Positions 43,305 to 51,983 of a stretch of 61,067 nt of DNA are shown here, one piece after another; the stretch's first letter is position 1, and each line of letters starts with the position of its first letter. Position numbers and translations under genes: made by a program. The stretch lies in contig JAHCKS010000023.1 of NCBI GenBank assembly GCA_026125665.1, forward strand, positions 1-61,067, given 5' to 3'. The notes under the pieces were generated by a model. It searched no databases and was not told where the DNA came from. It was given only the letters and a program-made list of their open reading frames with translations. Source of the stretch: Rubrivivax sp. (lineage in GTDB: Bacteria; Pseudomonadota; Gammaproteobacteria; Burkholderiales; Burkholderiaceae_C).

Positions 43305-43811
43305 ATGGCCAAGAAGGCACCGGGAGCCGCCAGGGGCGCCGCCATCGACATCGGCATCGGCGACAGGGACCGTGCCGCCATCGCCGAGGGGCTCTCGCGC
43401 CTGCTCGCCGACACCTACACGCTGTACCTGACGACGCACAACTTCCACTGGAACGTCACCGGGCCGATGTTCAACTCGCTGCACGCGATGTTCATGGCGC
43501 AGTACACGGAGCTGTGGAACGCGGTGGATCCGATCGCCGAGCGCATCCGCGCGCTCGGCCATCCGGCACCCGGCTCGTACGGCCAGTTCGCCAAGCTCAG
43601 CTCGCTGAAGGACGTGCCGGCCGACCCGCCGAAGGCGATGAAGATGGTGGCCATCCTCGCCGAGGGGCACGAGGCGGTGGCGCGCACGGCGCGTTCGGTC
43701 TTCCCGCGCGTCGAGTCGGCGGGCGACCAGCCCACGGCCGACCTGCTGACGCAGCGCATGGACATCCACGAGAAGACGGCGTGGATGCTGCGCGCGCTGC
43801 TGGAGGATTGA
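43305..43811 (+). CDS. dps: Dps-family DNA-binding ferritin-like protein, 168 aa
   Basis: The ferroxidase site between subunits is visible: T-H-N-F-H-W-N-V-T-G-P-M-F and the matching D-P-I-A-E-R-I-R-A-L-G. Dps proteins store iron, remove peroxide and coat DNA in starved cells as a dodecamer. The Lys/Arg-rich N-terminal tail (A-K-K-A-P-G-A-A-R) fits DNA binding. A spaced AATCGGAGTG in front serves as ribosome site. A lone gene between YdiJ and an acyl-CoA dehydrogenase. Confidence 0.95.
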   Translation: MAKKAPGAARGAAIDIGIGDRDRAAIAEGLSRLLADTYTLYLTTHNFHWNVTGPMFNSLHAMFMAQYTELWNAVDPIAERIRALGHPAPGSYGQFAKLSSLKDVPADPPKAMKMVAILAEGHEAVARTARSVFPRVESAGDQPTADLLTQRMDIHEKTAWMLRALLED

Positions 43812-43849
43812 CTGGTGCGTCCTTGCGCCGCCCCGAAGCCGGTGGCCCC

Positions 43850-45010
43850 GTGAGCGATCGAGCCGAACGCCACGCCGAGATCCGCGACGCCGTGCGCGCG
43901 CTGTGCGCGCGCTTCCCGGACGAGTACCACCGCCGCATCGACGCCGAAGGGGGCTACCCCGACGAGTTCGTGCGCGCGCTCACCGACGCGGGCTGGCTCG
44001 CCGCACTGATCCCGCAGGAGTACGGCGGCGCCGGCCTCGGCCTGGCCGAGGCGAGCGTGGTGATGGAGGAGATCAACCGCTGCGGTGGCAATGCCGGCAC
44101 CTGCCACGGGCAGATGTACAACATGGGCACGCTGCTGCGGCACGGCTCGCCGGCGCAGAAGCAGCGCTGGCTGCCGAAGATCTCCAGCGGCGAGCTGCGC
44201 CTTCAGAGCATGGGCGTCACCGAGCCGGGCACGGGCACCGACACGACGAACATCAGGACCTTCGCAGAACGGCGCGGCGACCGCTACGTCGTCAACGGCC
44301 AGAAGGTGTGGATCTCGCGCGTCGCGCACAGCGACCTGATGATCCTGCTCGCGCGCACCACGCCCGCGGCCGAGGCGAAGAAGAAGAGCGAGGGCCTGTC
44401 GATCTTCCTCGTCGACCTGCGCGAGGCGATCGGCCACGGCCTCGCCGTGCGGCCGATCGCCAACATGGTGAGCCACGACACGAGCGAGCTCTTCTTCGAG
44501 AACCTCGAGATCCCGGCCGAGAACCTGATCGGCGAGGAAGGGCGGGGTTTCCGCTACATCCTCGACGGGCTGAACGCCGAGCGCACGCTGATCGCCGCCG
44601 AGTGCATCGGCGATGGCCGCTGGTTCGTCGAGCGCGTATGCCGGTACACGAAGGAGCGCGTCGTGTTCGGCCGGCCGATCGGCCAGAACCAGGGGGTGCA
44701 GTTCCCGATCGCCGAGGCGCACATCGAGGTCGAGGCGGCCGACCTGATGCGCTGGGAGGCCTGCCGCCTGTTCGACGCGCACGAGCCCTGCGGCGCGCAG
44801 GCCAACATGGCCAAGTACCTGGCGGCGAAGGCCTCCTGGGAGGCGGCCAACGCCTGCCTGCAGTTCCACGGCGGCTTCGGCTTCGCGCGCGAGTACGACG
44901 TCGAGCGCAAGTTCCGCGAGACGCGGCTTTACCAGGTGGCGCCGATCTCGACGAACCTCATCCTGAGCTACGTGGCCGAGCACCTGCTCGGCTTGCCCCG
45001 CAGCTTCTGA
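43850..45010 (+). CDS. Acyl-CoA dehydrogenase, 386 aa
   Basis: The GTG start at 43,850 leaves 38 bp after dps. Family landmarks: Y-G-G-A-G-L-G, M-G-V-T-E-P-G-T-G-T-D-T and V-W-I-S-R contacting FAD, then R-T-L-I-A-A-E-C-I-G and Q-F-H-G-G-F-G-F-A. The catalytic base is not assignable with certainty from sequence alone. It oxidises an acyl-CoA and passes electrons to ETF. Chain-length or branched-chain preference cannot be read from the sequence. Confidence 0.92.
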   Translation: MSDRAERHAEIRDAVRALCARFPDEYHRRIDAEGGYPDEFVRALTDAGWLAALIPQEYGGAGLGLAEASVVMEEINRCGGNAGTCHGQMYNMGTLLRHGSPAQKQRWLPKISSGELRLQSMGVTEPGTGTDTTNIRTFAERRGDRYVVNGQKVWISRVAHSDLMILLARTTPAAEAKKKSEGLSIFLVDLREAIGHGLAVRPIANMVSHDTSELFFENLEIPAENLIGEEGRGFRYILDGLNAERTLIAAECIGDGRWFVERVCRYTKERVVFGRPIGQNQGVQFPIAEAHIEVEAADLMRWEACRLFDAHEPCGAQANMAKYLAAKASWEAANACLQFHGGFGFAREYDVERKFRETRLYQVAPISTNLILSYVAEHLLGLPRSF

Positions 45011-45209
45011 GCGTTCCAGGCCCGTGACCGCGCCTGGTGTTCACGAAGAAGCCGTGGGCGTCCCACGACCGCGGCGCGCCGGGCCGATGCCCCGAGCGGC
45101 CGCCCGCGGCCTCGGAAATGCGCGCCGCGGTTCCGCATGAAGCAAGGGTTCGGCTTCTTGTGACCCGGTTCGGCCCGCCGCGCAACGCGAGGCCGCCGAA
45201 CGCAGCGGC

Positions 45210-46202
45210 TCAAGCCGGCGGGTAGAGCCCGCGCACGCGCGCGAAGAGCCGCGCCAGGCCAAGCAGCGCGTCGATGTTCGGCGTCGCCAAGCCGAGGCGG
45301 CGACCGATCTCCTGCACCGCGCCGACGATCGCGTCGAGCTCGAGCGGCCTGCCGGCCTCCACGTCCTGCAGCATCGAGGTCTTGAAGGCGCCCAGGCGCT
45401 CGGTCACGGCGTGCCGGTCTTCGGGGCTCTGCGCGATCGGGCAGCCGATGCGCGCGCCGATCGCCGCCGCCTCGGCCATCGCCGCCGAGCAGAACGCGCG
45501 CACGAGCGGGTCGCCGAGCACGCGGTCGATGGTGGCTCCGGTGATCGCGCTCACCGGGTTCATCGTCATGTTGCCCCACAGCTTGTACCAGACGGCCTGG
45601 CGCACGTGCTCGGCGTGCGTGGGCTCGAAGCCGGCGTGCGCGAGCAGCTCGACCACGGCACGCACGCGCTCGCTCTTCGCGCCGGGGTCGCCCTGCGGCT
45701 CGCCGACGATGAGCGACTGGCCGACCTGATGCCGCACGAGGCCCGGCTCGGGCGTCGACGCGGCCGCGTGCACGACGCAGCCGAGCACCTGCCGGAACGG
45801 GATCGCCGCGGCGATCGCGCCGCCGGGGTCCACGCTTTGCAGCGGCTCGCCGCCAAGGCCCGGTACACCTTCGCAGAACCACCAGGGCACGCCGTTCATC
45901 GCCGGCATCACCAGCGTGTGCGGCGCGAGCAGCGGCGCGAGCCCGCGCGCCACCTGCGTCAGCGCCGGGCCCTTCACGCCGACGATGACGAGGTCCTGCG
46001 CGCCGAGCTCGGCGGGGTGCTCGCTCGCCACGGCCGGCGCCTGCACGAGGCCGGTGGCCGTCTGCAGCCGCCAGCCGTGCGCGCGCAGCGCGGCCAGCGT
46101 GGCGCCGCGCGCCACGGCGCTGACCCGCGCGCGCCCGGCGGCGGCCAGCTTCGTGCCGATCCAGCCGCCGATCGCGCCGGCGCCGACGATGCAGACCTTC
46201 AT
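45210..46202 (-). CDS. Ketopantoate reductase-like protein (ApbA/PanE family), 330 aa
   Basis: The N-terminal Rossmann motif G-A-G-A-I-G-G-W and start M-K-V-C-I-V are typical. K-G-P-A-L-T (Lys near the active site), M-N-G-V-P-W-W-F and the C-terminal domain with K-L-W-G-N-M-T-M-N-P and S-M-L-Q-D-V-E-A-G follow the family. It reduces 2-oxo acids with NADPH. PanE itself makes pantoate for CoA, but many paralogues exist, and no pantothenate gene is nearby. Convergent with the acyl-CoA dehydrogenase and divergent from the LhgO-type gene. Confidence 0.85.
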   Translation of the reverse strand: MKVCIVGAGAIGGWIGTKLAAAGRARVSAVARGATLAALRAHGWRLQTATGLVQAPAVASEHPAELGAQDLVIVGVKGPALTQVARGLAPLLAPHTLVMPAMNGVPWWFCEGVPGLGGEPLQSVDPGGAIAAAIPFRQVLGCVVHAAASTPEPGLVRHQVGQSLIVGEPQGDPGAKSERVRAVVELLAHAGFEPTHAEHVRQAVWYKLWGNMTMNPVSAITGATIDRVLGDPLVRAFCSAAMAEAAAIGARIGCPIAQSPEDRHAVTERLGAFKTSMLQDVEAGRPLELDAIVGAVQEIGRRLGLATPNIDALLGLARLFARVRGLYPPA

Positions 46203-46419
46203 CGCAGCTCGCTCCTCTTCGAACCCGTTCGCTGTTGCCCCATCGCACTTCGCACTTCGCTCTCCGGCCTTCGCGTCCCGCCGACGGCATCGACGCAGGT
46301 GCAGTGCGGCGCCGAATCTACCGCCTTTGTGCACCATGCCCTGGCGGGCCGGCCCGCGGAGCACCGCGTGCCGCTAGCATGCCGCGCGAGACGCAGAGGG
46401 CAGGAGCGAAGGCGCACAC

Positions 46420-47550
46420 GTGGACCAGATCGACGCGGTGGTCATCGGCGGCGGCGTCGTCGGCCTCGCCTGTGGGGCAGAGCTGGCGCGCCACGGCCGC
46501 GAGACGGTGGTCGTCGAGGCCGAGGCCGGCATCGGCCAGGGCGTGAGCTCGCGCAACAGCGAGGTCATCCACGCCGGCATCTACTACGCGCCGGGTTCGC
46601 TGAAGGCCCGCCTGTGCGTGCGCGGGAAGGAACGGCTCTACGCCTTCTGCGCCGAACACGGCGTGCCGCACCGTCGCTGCGGCAAGCTCGTCGTGGCCAC
46701 GGCGGAAGACCAGCACGCGGCGCTCGCCAGGCTGCGCGAGCGTGCCGGCGCGGCCGGCGTGGCGCTGCAGCCGCTGACGGCCGCCGAGGCTTGCGCGATC
46801 GAGCCCGAGCTGCACTGCACGGCGGCGCTGTGGTCGGAGAGCAGCGGCATCGTCGACAGCCACGCGCTGATGCTGGCGCTGCAGGGCGAGCTCGAAAGCG
46901 CCGGCGGCGCGCTGGCGCTGCAGTCGCGGGTGGTCGGTGCCCGCTTCAGCGAGGCCGGCTCCGCGGAACTGCGGGTGCAGACGCCCGACGGCGGCTACGA
47001 GGTCGCCGCGCGGGTGGTGGTCAACGCGACCGGATTGCACGCGCCGCTGCTCGCGGCCCGCTTCGACGGCCTGCCGGCGGCGGCCCGACGGGCGTTGCCG
47101 CGCGCGCACTTCGCCAAGGGCAGCTACTTCGCCTTGAGTGGCGTGCGCCCGCCCTTCTCGCACCTGGTCTACCCGGTGCCGGTGGACGCCTGGCTCGGCG
47201 TGCACGTCACGCTCGACCTCGCGGGCCAGATGCGCTTCGGCCCCGACCATGAGTGGCTCGACGTGCAGGACCCGGCGGCCATCGACTACGCGGTGCACAT
47301 GCAGCGGGCCGCCGGCTTCGAGGAGGCGATCCGCCGCTACTGGCCGGGCCTGCCCGATGGCGCGCTGGCGCCGGCCTACAGTGGCGTGCGGCCGAAGATC
47401 CACGGCCCGGGCGAGCCGGCGCCGGACTTCCGCATCGACGGCCCGCGCGAGCACGGCGTGCGCGGGCTCGTGAACCTGTTCGGCATCGAGTCACCGGGGC
47501 TCACGTCGGCCCTGGCGCTGGCCGAGGAGGTGCGCCAGCGGCTGGCCTGA
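46420..47550 (+). CDS. LhgO-type FAD oxidoreductase, probable L-2-hydroxyglutarate oxidase, 376 aa
   Basis: Starts with GTG. The DAO fold is clear: G-G-G-V-V-G-L-A-C with an E at the end of strand 2 (V-V-V-E-A), then S-S-R-N-S-E-V-I-H-A-G-I-Y-Y, the hallmark of L-2-hydroxyglutarate oxidases, and a C-terminal Y-S-G-V-R-P-K-I and N-L-F-G-I-E-S-P-G. It passes electrons to the membrane quinone pool. A hairpin terminator follows. Activity on related hydroxyacids cannot be excluded. Confidence 0.87.
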   Translation: MDQIDAVVIGGGVVGLACGAELARHGRETVVVEAEAGIGQGVSSRNSEVIHAGIYYAPGSLKARLCVRGKERLYAFCAEHGVPHRRCGKLVVATAEDQHAALARLRERAGAAGVALQPLTAAEACAIEPELHCTAALWSESSGIVDSHALMLALQGELESAGGALALQSRVVGARFSEAGSAELRVQTPDGGYEVAARVVVNATGLHAPLLAARFDGLPAAARRALPRAHFAKGSYFALSGVRPPFSHLVYPVPVDAWLGVHVTLDLAGQMRFGPDHEWLDVQDPAAIDYAVHMQRAAGFEEAIRRYWPGLPDGALAPAYSGVRPKIHGPGEPAPDFRIDGPREHGVRGLVNLFGIESPGLTSALALAEEVRQRLA

Positions 47551-47568
47551 GCGTCCCCAGAAACGGCA

Positions 47569-47603
47569 ACGCCCGGCCGCCGCTGGGCGCCGGGCGTCTT
47601 TGA
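47569..47603 (+). terminator. Rho-independent terminator after the LhgO-type gene
   Basis: A 9-bp perfect stem (ACGCCCGGC / GCCGGGCGT) with an 11-base loop, followed by CTTTGAG. It begins 19 bp after the stop codon. The short T-run makes it moderate in strength. Confidence 0.65.
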
Positions 47604-47628
47604 GACGGCTCGCGAGCCGCCGAAGGGC

Positions 47629-47895
47629 TCAGGCCGACTGCACCGTCACGCCCAGGCAGCTGTTGCAGCGCCCCAGGCCACGCAGCCGCGGGTCGGGCTT
47701 GCCCTCGCCGGTCTTGAAGTTCGCGTGGCAGCGGATGCACACGTACATCTTCGAGCTGGACATCATCGGCCGCACCCCGGGCTCGGCGTTGGGGCGCGCG
47801 GCGGTGTACTCGGCCTGCGTCTGGCGGAGCTTCGGGCCCAGCGTGGACTCGGCGGCGGCGGCGGGTGGGGTGGGGGTGCTGCGGCGGGTGGTCAT
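47629..47895 (-). CDS. Small zinc-ribbon protein, 88 aa
   Basis: The C-terminal half has two Cys pairs, C-I-R-C-H-A and C-N-S-C-L-G, about 26 residues apart, fitting one zinc. The N-terminus is low-complexity Thr/Pro/Ala. The ATG at 47,895 is chosen because the frame upstream is Arg/Pro-rich and lacks a ribosome site. No named family is recognised; it may bind nucleic acid. It follows the membrane protein gene by about 170 bp in the same direction. Confidence 0.6.
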   Translation of the reverse strand: MTTRRSTPTPPAAAAESTLGPKLRQTQAEYTAARPNAEPGVRPMMSSSKMYVCIRCHANFKTGEGKPDPRLRGLGRCNSCLGVTVQSA

Positions 47896-48062
47896 GGTGA
47901 GGGGCGCCGGCGCTGACGCCCGGGGGGCTGCACGGGACCCGTATTGTCCCTCGAAACGCATGCCCTCGCACGGCGCGGGCCGCCGGGGCGGGTGGCGGGC
48001 CCCGGCTGGATGGCCACGCGGCATGCGGCAGGGAGCCGCGCAGGCGGGCCGCCGCTTCGGGG

Positions 48063-48416
48063 TCAGTGAAGGTCGCGGCGGCGGTCGCCGAAGCGCGGGC
48101 GCACGACCTTCTCGCCGCTGCGCGACTGCCGCCGGGCGCGCTCGATGAGGTCGGCGGCTTCGCGTTCGGCGCTCTCTGCGCTGCCCGGCCCTCCTGTGCC
48201 GGAGGCGGCGGAGTCGCCGGAACCCGCAGCGCGGTCGCTCTTGCGCCGGCGCGGGCGCGGCGAGCGCCAGCGTGCCCAGGCGCGTTGCGCTCGCGCCGCG
48301 ACACCGTGCCACCAGCCCTGCACGCGCGCCTGCCGGCGCGCACCGAGACCCTGGTAGACGAGCAGGGCCACGCACACGGCAAGCACCAGGGCGGCGAAGA
48401 ACTGCTGGACGGTCAT
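48063..48416 (-). CDS. Small membrane-anchored basic protein, 117 aa
   Basis: One N-terminal membrane helix (F-F-A-A-L-V-L-A-V-C-V-A-L-L-V-Y) is followed by a very basic stretch (S-P-R-P-R-R-R-K-S-D-R) and a charged helical end. It is located 58 bp after the histidine kinase gene in the same direction and may be cotranscribed. No function can be assigned. Confidence 0.6.
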   Translation of the reverse strand: MTVQQFFAALVLAVCVALLVYQGLGARRQARVQGWWHGVAARAQRAWARWRSPRPRRRKSDRAAGSGDSAASGTGGPGSAESAEREAADLIERARRQSRSGEKVVRPRFGDRRRDLH

Positions 48417-48474
48417 GGCGGCGGCAGCTCGTGGGCTTCAGTGGAGGCGGTGCAGGGCGGAAGAGCCGGGGCGT

Positions 48475-50889
48475 TCAGGTCGACGCACCCGCCTCGCCCG
48501 GCTCCGGCAGCGAGATTGTATTTTTCGAGCCCGGCAGTGCCGGCCCGCCTTCGGCAAAACCCGGCACTTCCACCTCGCAGACGATGCCGGCGGTGCCGTT
48601 CTCGCGCCACGTCACGTTGCCGCCGAGCTGCTTGATGCGCTTGCGCACGCCGCCCAGGCCCAGGCCGTGTGCCCACTCGTGCGGCGCGCGGCCGCGGCCG
48701 TTGTCCGAGACGCGCAGCGTCAGGCGGGCGCTGGCCAGGCGCAGGCGCACCTCGATGCGCGTGGCGCCCGAGTGCGCGAGCGCGTTGCTGACCAGCTCGC
48801 GCAGCACGCGCGTCAGCGCCGACCACGGCACCACGCCCAGGCGCGGGTCGCGGTCGGCCTCGAAGTGCCAGTCGAGCTCGACATGCGCGGCCGCGGCGCG
48901 CTGCGCCAGGTCGGCCTTCCACTCGGCGGCGGCGTGCGTCAGCCGCGTCTCGCCGGCGGCCAGCCCGCGCGACAGCGTCTTCAGGTCCTTCAGCGTGTGC
49001 CGGATGTAGTCCTCCATCTCCGGCGACTGCGCTTGGTACATCAGCGTCAGCAGCCGCGCGCCGATGTCGTCGTGCAGGTCCTGCGCGATGCGCTGCCGCT
49101 CCTCGGCGCGGCCCTGCTCGACGGCGCGGTCGTAGGCCACGGCGCGCTTGAGCTGGTCGATCACGCGCTCGGCCAGCCGCGCGTCGTCCTGCGAGAACAG
49201 GCGCCGGCCGCGCCGCGCGAAGCGCAGCACGGCGGCCGCCGGCGGCGGGTCGCCGCCTTCCTCGGCGCCGACGATCGGCACGACGAGCGCCGTGCCGTTG
49301 CCGAGCACGCGCGCCTCCTTGATGTCGCGCGCCAGCGGCATCACCTCGAGCGGATCGAACAGCTCACGCAGCAGCTGCGCGGCGCGCGCCGGGTAGCGCG
49401 CCGGGTTGGCCTGCACGTCGCGCGCCAGGCGGTAGATCTGCTCGAAGGTGCGTTCGGTCGTCAGCACCTGGCTGGCCATCATCTGGTTCAGCAGCCACTG
49501 CCGCACGCCGGCATAGACGCCGAGCGCCAGGAACACCGCCAGCGTCAGCGACGCGAAGGGCCCGAGCGCGAACAGCGCGGCGAACAGCAGGTCCACCGAG
49601 GTCGCCACGGTGCTGATGCCGGCCAGCAGCGCCAGCTCGCGCAGCAGGCGCCGCGAGCGCGAGACGAACGGCGACAGCAGCAGCAGCGAGCCGGCGAAGA
49701 GCGTCCACATCGCCGAGGCGACGGCGGCCGTGCCCGCGGCCGTGCCAGGCAGGTCGGCGGTGGCGGCGAGCGTGCCGGTGACGAGCAGCCACACCACCAG
49801 CGCCGCGGCGACGAAGCGCCGCGTCACCAGCACGTAGGGGTCGGAGGTGGCGCGGTAGGTGTAGGCGGCGGCCCAGCAGGCCAGCGCCAGCAGCGCGGCC
49901 GTCAGCCCCTGCGCCCACCACCACAGCTCGGCGCGGTTGCCGAAGTGGAAGAGCGGCGCGAAACCCAGCGCCACGGCCCATCCGGCCAGCGCCAGCGCGA
50001 AGCCCCACGGTGCCTCGCCGTCCTCGCCGCTGCGCGCCGGGGCCAGCACGTGCAGCGTCGCCGCGGCGGTGAGCAGGTCGAGCCCGGCGCGCAGCGGCGC
50101 CTCGAACGCCGGCACGAGGCCGCCGCCGCCCAGCCCGTCCACGGACTGCGCGGCGACGAAGGCGAGGTTGCCCGCCTGCGCCTGGCACATCACGAGGAAA
50201 CCGAGGTTGCGACGGTCGGCGCGGGCCAGCGGCAGCACGGCGCCCAGCAGCATCAGCAACAGGGCCAGCGCCGCGAGCGGCCAGAACATGAAGCCGAGCC
50301 CGGTGAAGCCGCGCTCGTGCACGGCGAGCGTCGCGTTCGGAGCGTTGCGGAAGTGCAGCGTCACGCTGCCGGTGGCCAGCCGCGCGTCGAAGCCCGACTG
50401 CTGCGCCAGCTGGCGGTCGCGGCGCTCGTCGTCGACCTGCCAGCGGGCCGAGCGCTGCACGAGCAGCCCGTCCACCGGCAACCTCGGCTGGCCCGGTGCC
50501 GAGACGGCGACGAGCACCCGTTCGCGCTCGGCCGCAGCCGCGGCGGGTGTCGCCGCCTCCGGCCCGGCGGGCAGCACCAGCGCGCCGCGCGCGTCGAGCC
50601 GCCAGTTGAGCGGCAGCGTCGGCGACAGGGCCAGGTGCCGCGCCAGCAGGAAGGCCAGGCCGCAGCCGGCCAGTGCCACCGCCACCAGCACGGCGCGCCG
50701 CCAGCCGATCGTGGGCGCGCTGCGACGCTCGTCGGGCTGGATGGCTTGCGCGAGCTCCTCGTCGAGCGCGCCGAACCCGGACATGACGCCGAAGCCGGAG
50801 ACGGCGGCCGAGATCGAGTCCGGCGACCAGGGGCCGCTCGGCCCGACGAGGCGGGAACCCCAGCGGCGCAACGCCGCGAGCGGGCTCAT
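48475..50889 (-). CDS. Membrane histidine kinase of the NarL/HisKA_3 type, 804 aa
   Basis: The ATG at 50,889 gives a cytoplasmic N-terminus, one membrane helix (A-V-L-V-A-V-A-L-A-G-C-G-L), a periplasmic region of about 150 residues, several further membrane helices, a GAF-like segment (residues about 510-600), then the kinase. The phosphorylated His lies in R-I-A-Q-D-L-H-D-D-I-G, the N-box in E-L-V-S-N-A-L-A-H-S and the G-box in D-N-G-R-G. The architecture resembles 7TMR-sensing kinases. Its partner regulator is encoded 140 bp upstream on the same strand. The signal is unknown. Confidence 0.9.
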   Translation of the reverse strand: MSPLAALRRWGSRLVGPSGPWSPDSISAAVSGFGVMSGFGALDEELAQAIQPDERRSAPTIGWRRAVLVAVALAGCGLAFLLARHLALSPTLPLNWRLDARGALVLPAGPEAATPAAAAAERERVLVAVSAPGQPRLPVDGLLVQRSARWQVDDERRDRQLAQQSGFDARLATGSVTLHFRNAPNATLAVHERGFTGLGFMFWPLAALALLLMLLGAVLPLARADRRNLGFLVMCQAQAGNLAFVAAQSVDGLGGGGLVPAFEAPLRAGLDLLTAAATLHVLAPARSGEDGEAPWGFALALAGWAVALGFAPLFHFGNRAELWWWAQGLTAALLALACWAAAYTYRATSDPYVLVTRRFVAAALVVWLLVTGTLAATADLPGTAAGTAAVASAMWTLFAGSLLLLSPFVSRSRRLLRELALLAGISTVATSVDLLFAALFALGPFASLTLAVFLALGVYAGVRQWLLNQMMASQVLTTERTFEQIYRLARDVQANPARYPARAAQLLRELFDPLEVMPLARDIKEARVLGNGTALVVPIVGAEEGGDPPPAAAVLRFARRGRRLFSQDDARLAERVIDQLKRAVAYDRAVEQGRAEERQRIAQDLHDDIGARLLTLMYQAQSPEMEDYIRHTLKDLKTLSRGLAAGETRLTHAAAEWKADLAQRAAAAHVELDWHFEADRDPRLGVVPWSALTRVLRELVSNALAHSGATRIEVRLRLASARLTLRVSDNGRGRAPHEWAHGLGLGGVRKRIKQLGGNVTWRENGTAGIVCEVEVPGFAEGGPALPGSKNTISLPEPGEAGAST

Positions 50890-51029
50890 CGGGGTGCGCC
50901 TCCGTGCTTCGCACTCCGGCATGAGCCCTTCGGGCGGCCGGGCGGGCTCATGGCGGCCGCGCGGAGGGCGGGGCGTTCAGCCGGCCGGGGCGGCCGTCCG
51001 GCCGGCGCGGGTGGGCGCGCCGATCGCGT

Positions 51030-51785
51030 TCACACCAGCCCTTGTTTGCTCGCCAGCACCGCCGCCTCGGCGCGGCTGGAGACGTTCAGCTTCTTGTAGA
51101 TGGACTTGATGTGGTCGTTGACGGTGAACCACTTGATGCCCATCAGGCTCGCGATCTCCTTGATCGTGAAGCCCTTGCTGAGGTAGGTGAGGACCTCGGT
51201 CTCGCGCGGCGTCAGGCGTTCGGTCTCGGGCGGGCGTTCGATCGGCACCGGCCGGCTCGTCGGCGCCGGCGCGTTGAGCCCGGTGAAGCCGGTGGAGGCG
51301 AGGAAGCCGGGGTCGGTGATCGGCTGCTCGCCGCCGCCCTGGCGGAAGTGCTGCAGCAGCCGCCGCGCGATGGCCGGCGAAAGCGGTGGCTGGCCGCGCA
51401 CGATCTTCTGCAGCTCCTCGACCAGCACCTCGAAGCGGTCCTCCTTCAGCAGGTAGCCGTCGGCGCCGCACTGCAGTGCCGGGAACAGGTGCTCGTCGTC
51501 GGAGTACAGCGTCGTCACGACCTTCGTCGCCGGGTACTGCGACAGCTCGGCCAGCAGCTCCATGCCGTTGCCGTCGGGCAGTTCGAGGTCGACGAGGAAC
51601 AGCTTGTACGGATCGGTGCCGTGCAGGCCGGTGGGGCCGCCGGCCAGCGCGATCGCCTTGCGCGCGGTCTCGAGGTCGCCGGCCTCGGTGATGTGGTGCG
51701 CGTCGGAGAAGCTCTCGCGCACGACGCGGCACAGGAAGCTGCGCGCGACCGGGTTGTCCTCGAGGATCAGCACCTTCACCGTCAT
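51030..51785 (-). CDS. NarL/FixJ-type response regulator, 251 aa
   Basis: Receiver domain: acidic pair in I-L-E-D-N, phosphorylated Asp in L-F-L-V-D-L-E-L-P-D-G, and the conserved Lys in L-L-K-E-D-R. After a Pro-rich linker comes a LuxR-type HTH: L-T-P-R-E-T-E-V-L, then I-K-E-I-A and V-N-D-H-I-K-S-I-Y-K-K-L. It binds DNA when phosphorylated by the kinase encoded downstream. It is the first gene of the leftward pair. The targets are unknown. Confidence 0.93.
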   Translation of the reverse strand: MTVKVLILEDNPVARSFLCRVVRESFSDAHHITEAGDLETARKAIALAGGPTGLHGTDPYKLFLVDLELPDGNGMELLAELSQYPATKVVTTLYSDDEHLFPALQCGADGYLLKEDRFEVLVEELQKIVRGQPPLSPAIARRLLQHFRQGGGEQPITDPGFLASTGFTGLNAPAPTSRPVPIERPPETERLTPRETEVLTYLSKGFTIKEIASLMGIKWFTVNDHIKSIYKKLNVSSRAEAAVLASKQGLV

Positions 51786-51983
51786 GGCTGGCGGTTCCCT
51801 TGTCAGCGCCCCGGGGCGTGGCCGGTTCCGGCCCGCCCCCCCGCGGGGTTCGGGCCGCGGCGCATGCTGCCGTTCGGCCCGAGATCGTTATGGGCCGATC
51901 CTAGCGCCAATCGTTACCGATCGACGCACGCGCGGGGGCCTGCCGGCCTGCGCGGGGCCGGCCATCCCCCGCGTTTGCGCGGT

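Noticed and set aside
45016-45067. Small hairpins between the convergent acyl-CoA dehydrogenase and PanE-like genes
   Set aside because: Stems are only 6 bp and lack a T-tract; too weak to call a terminator.
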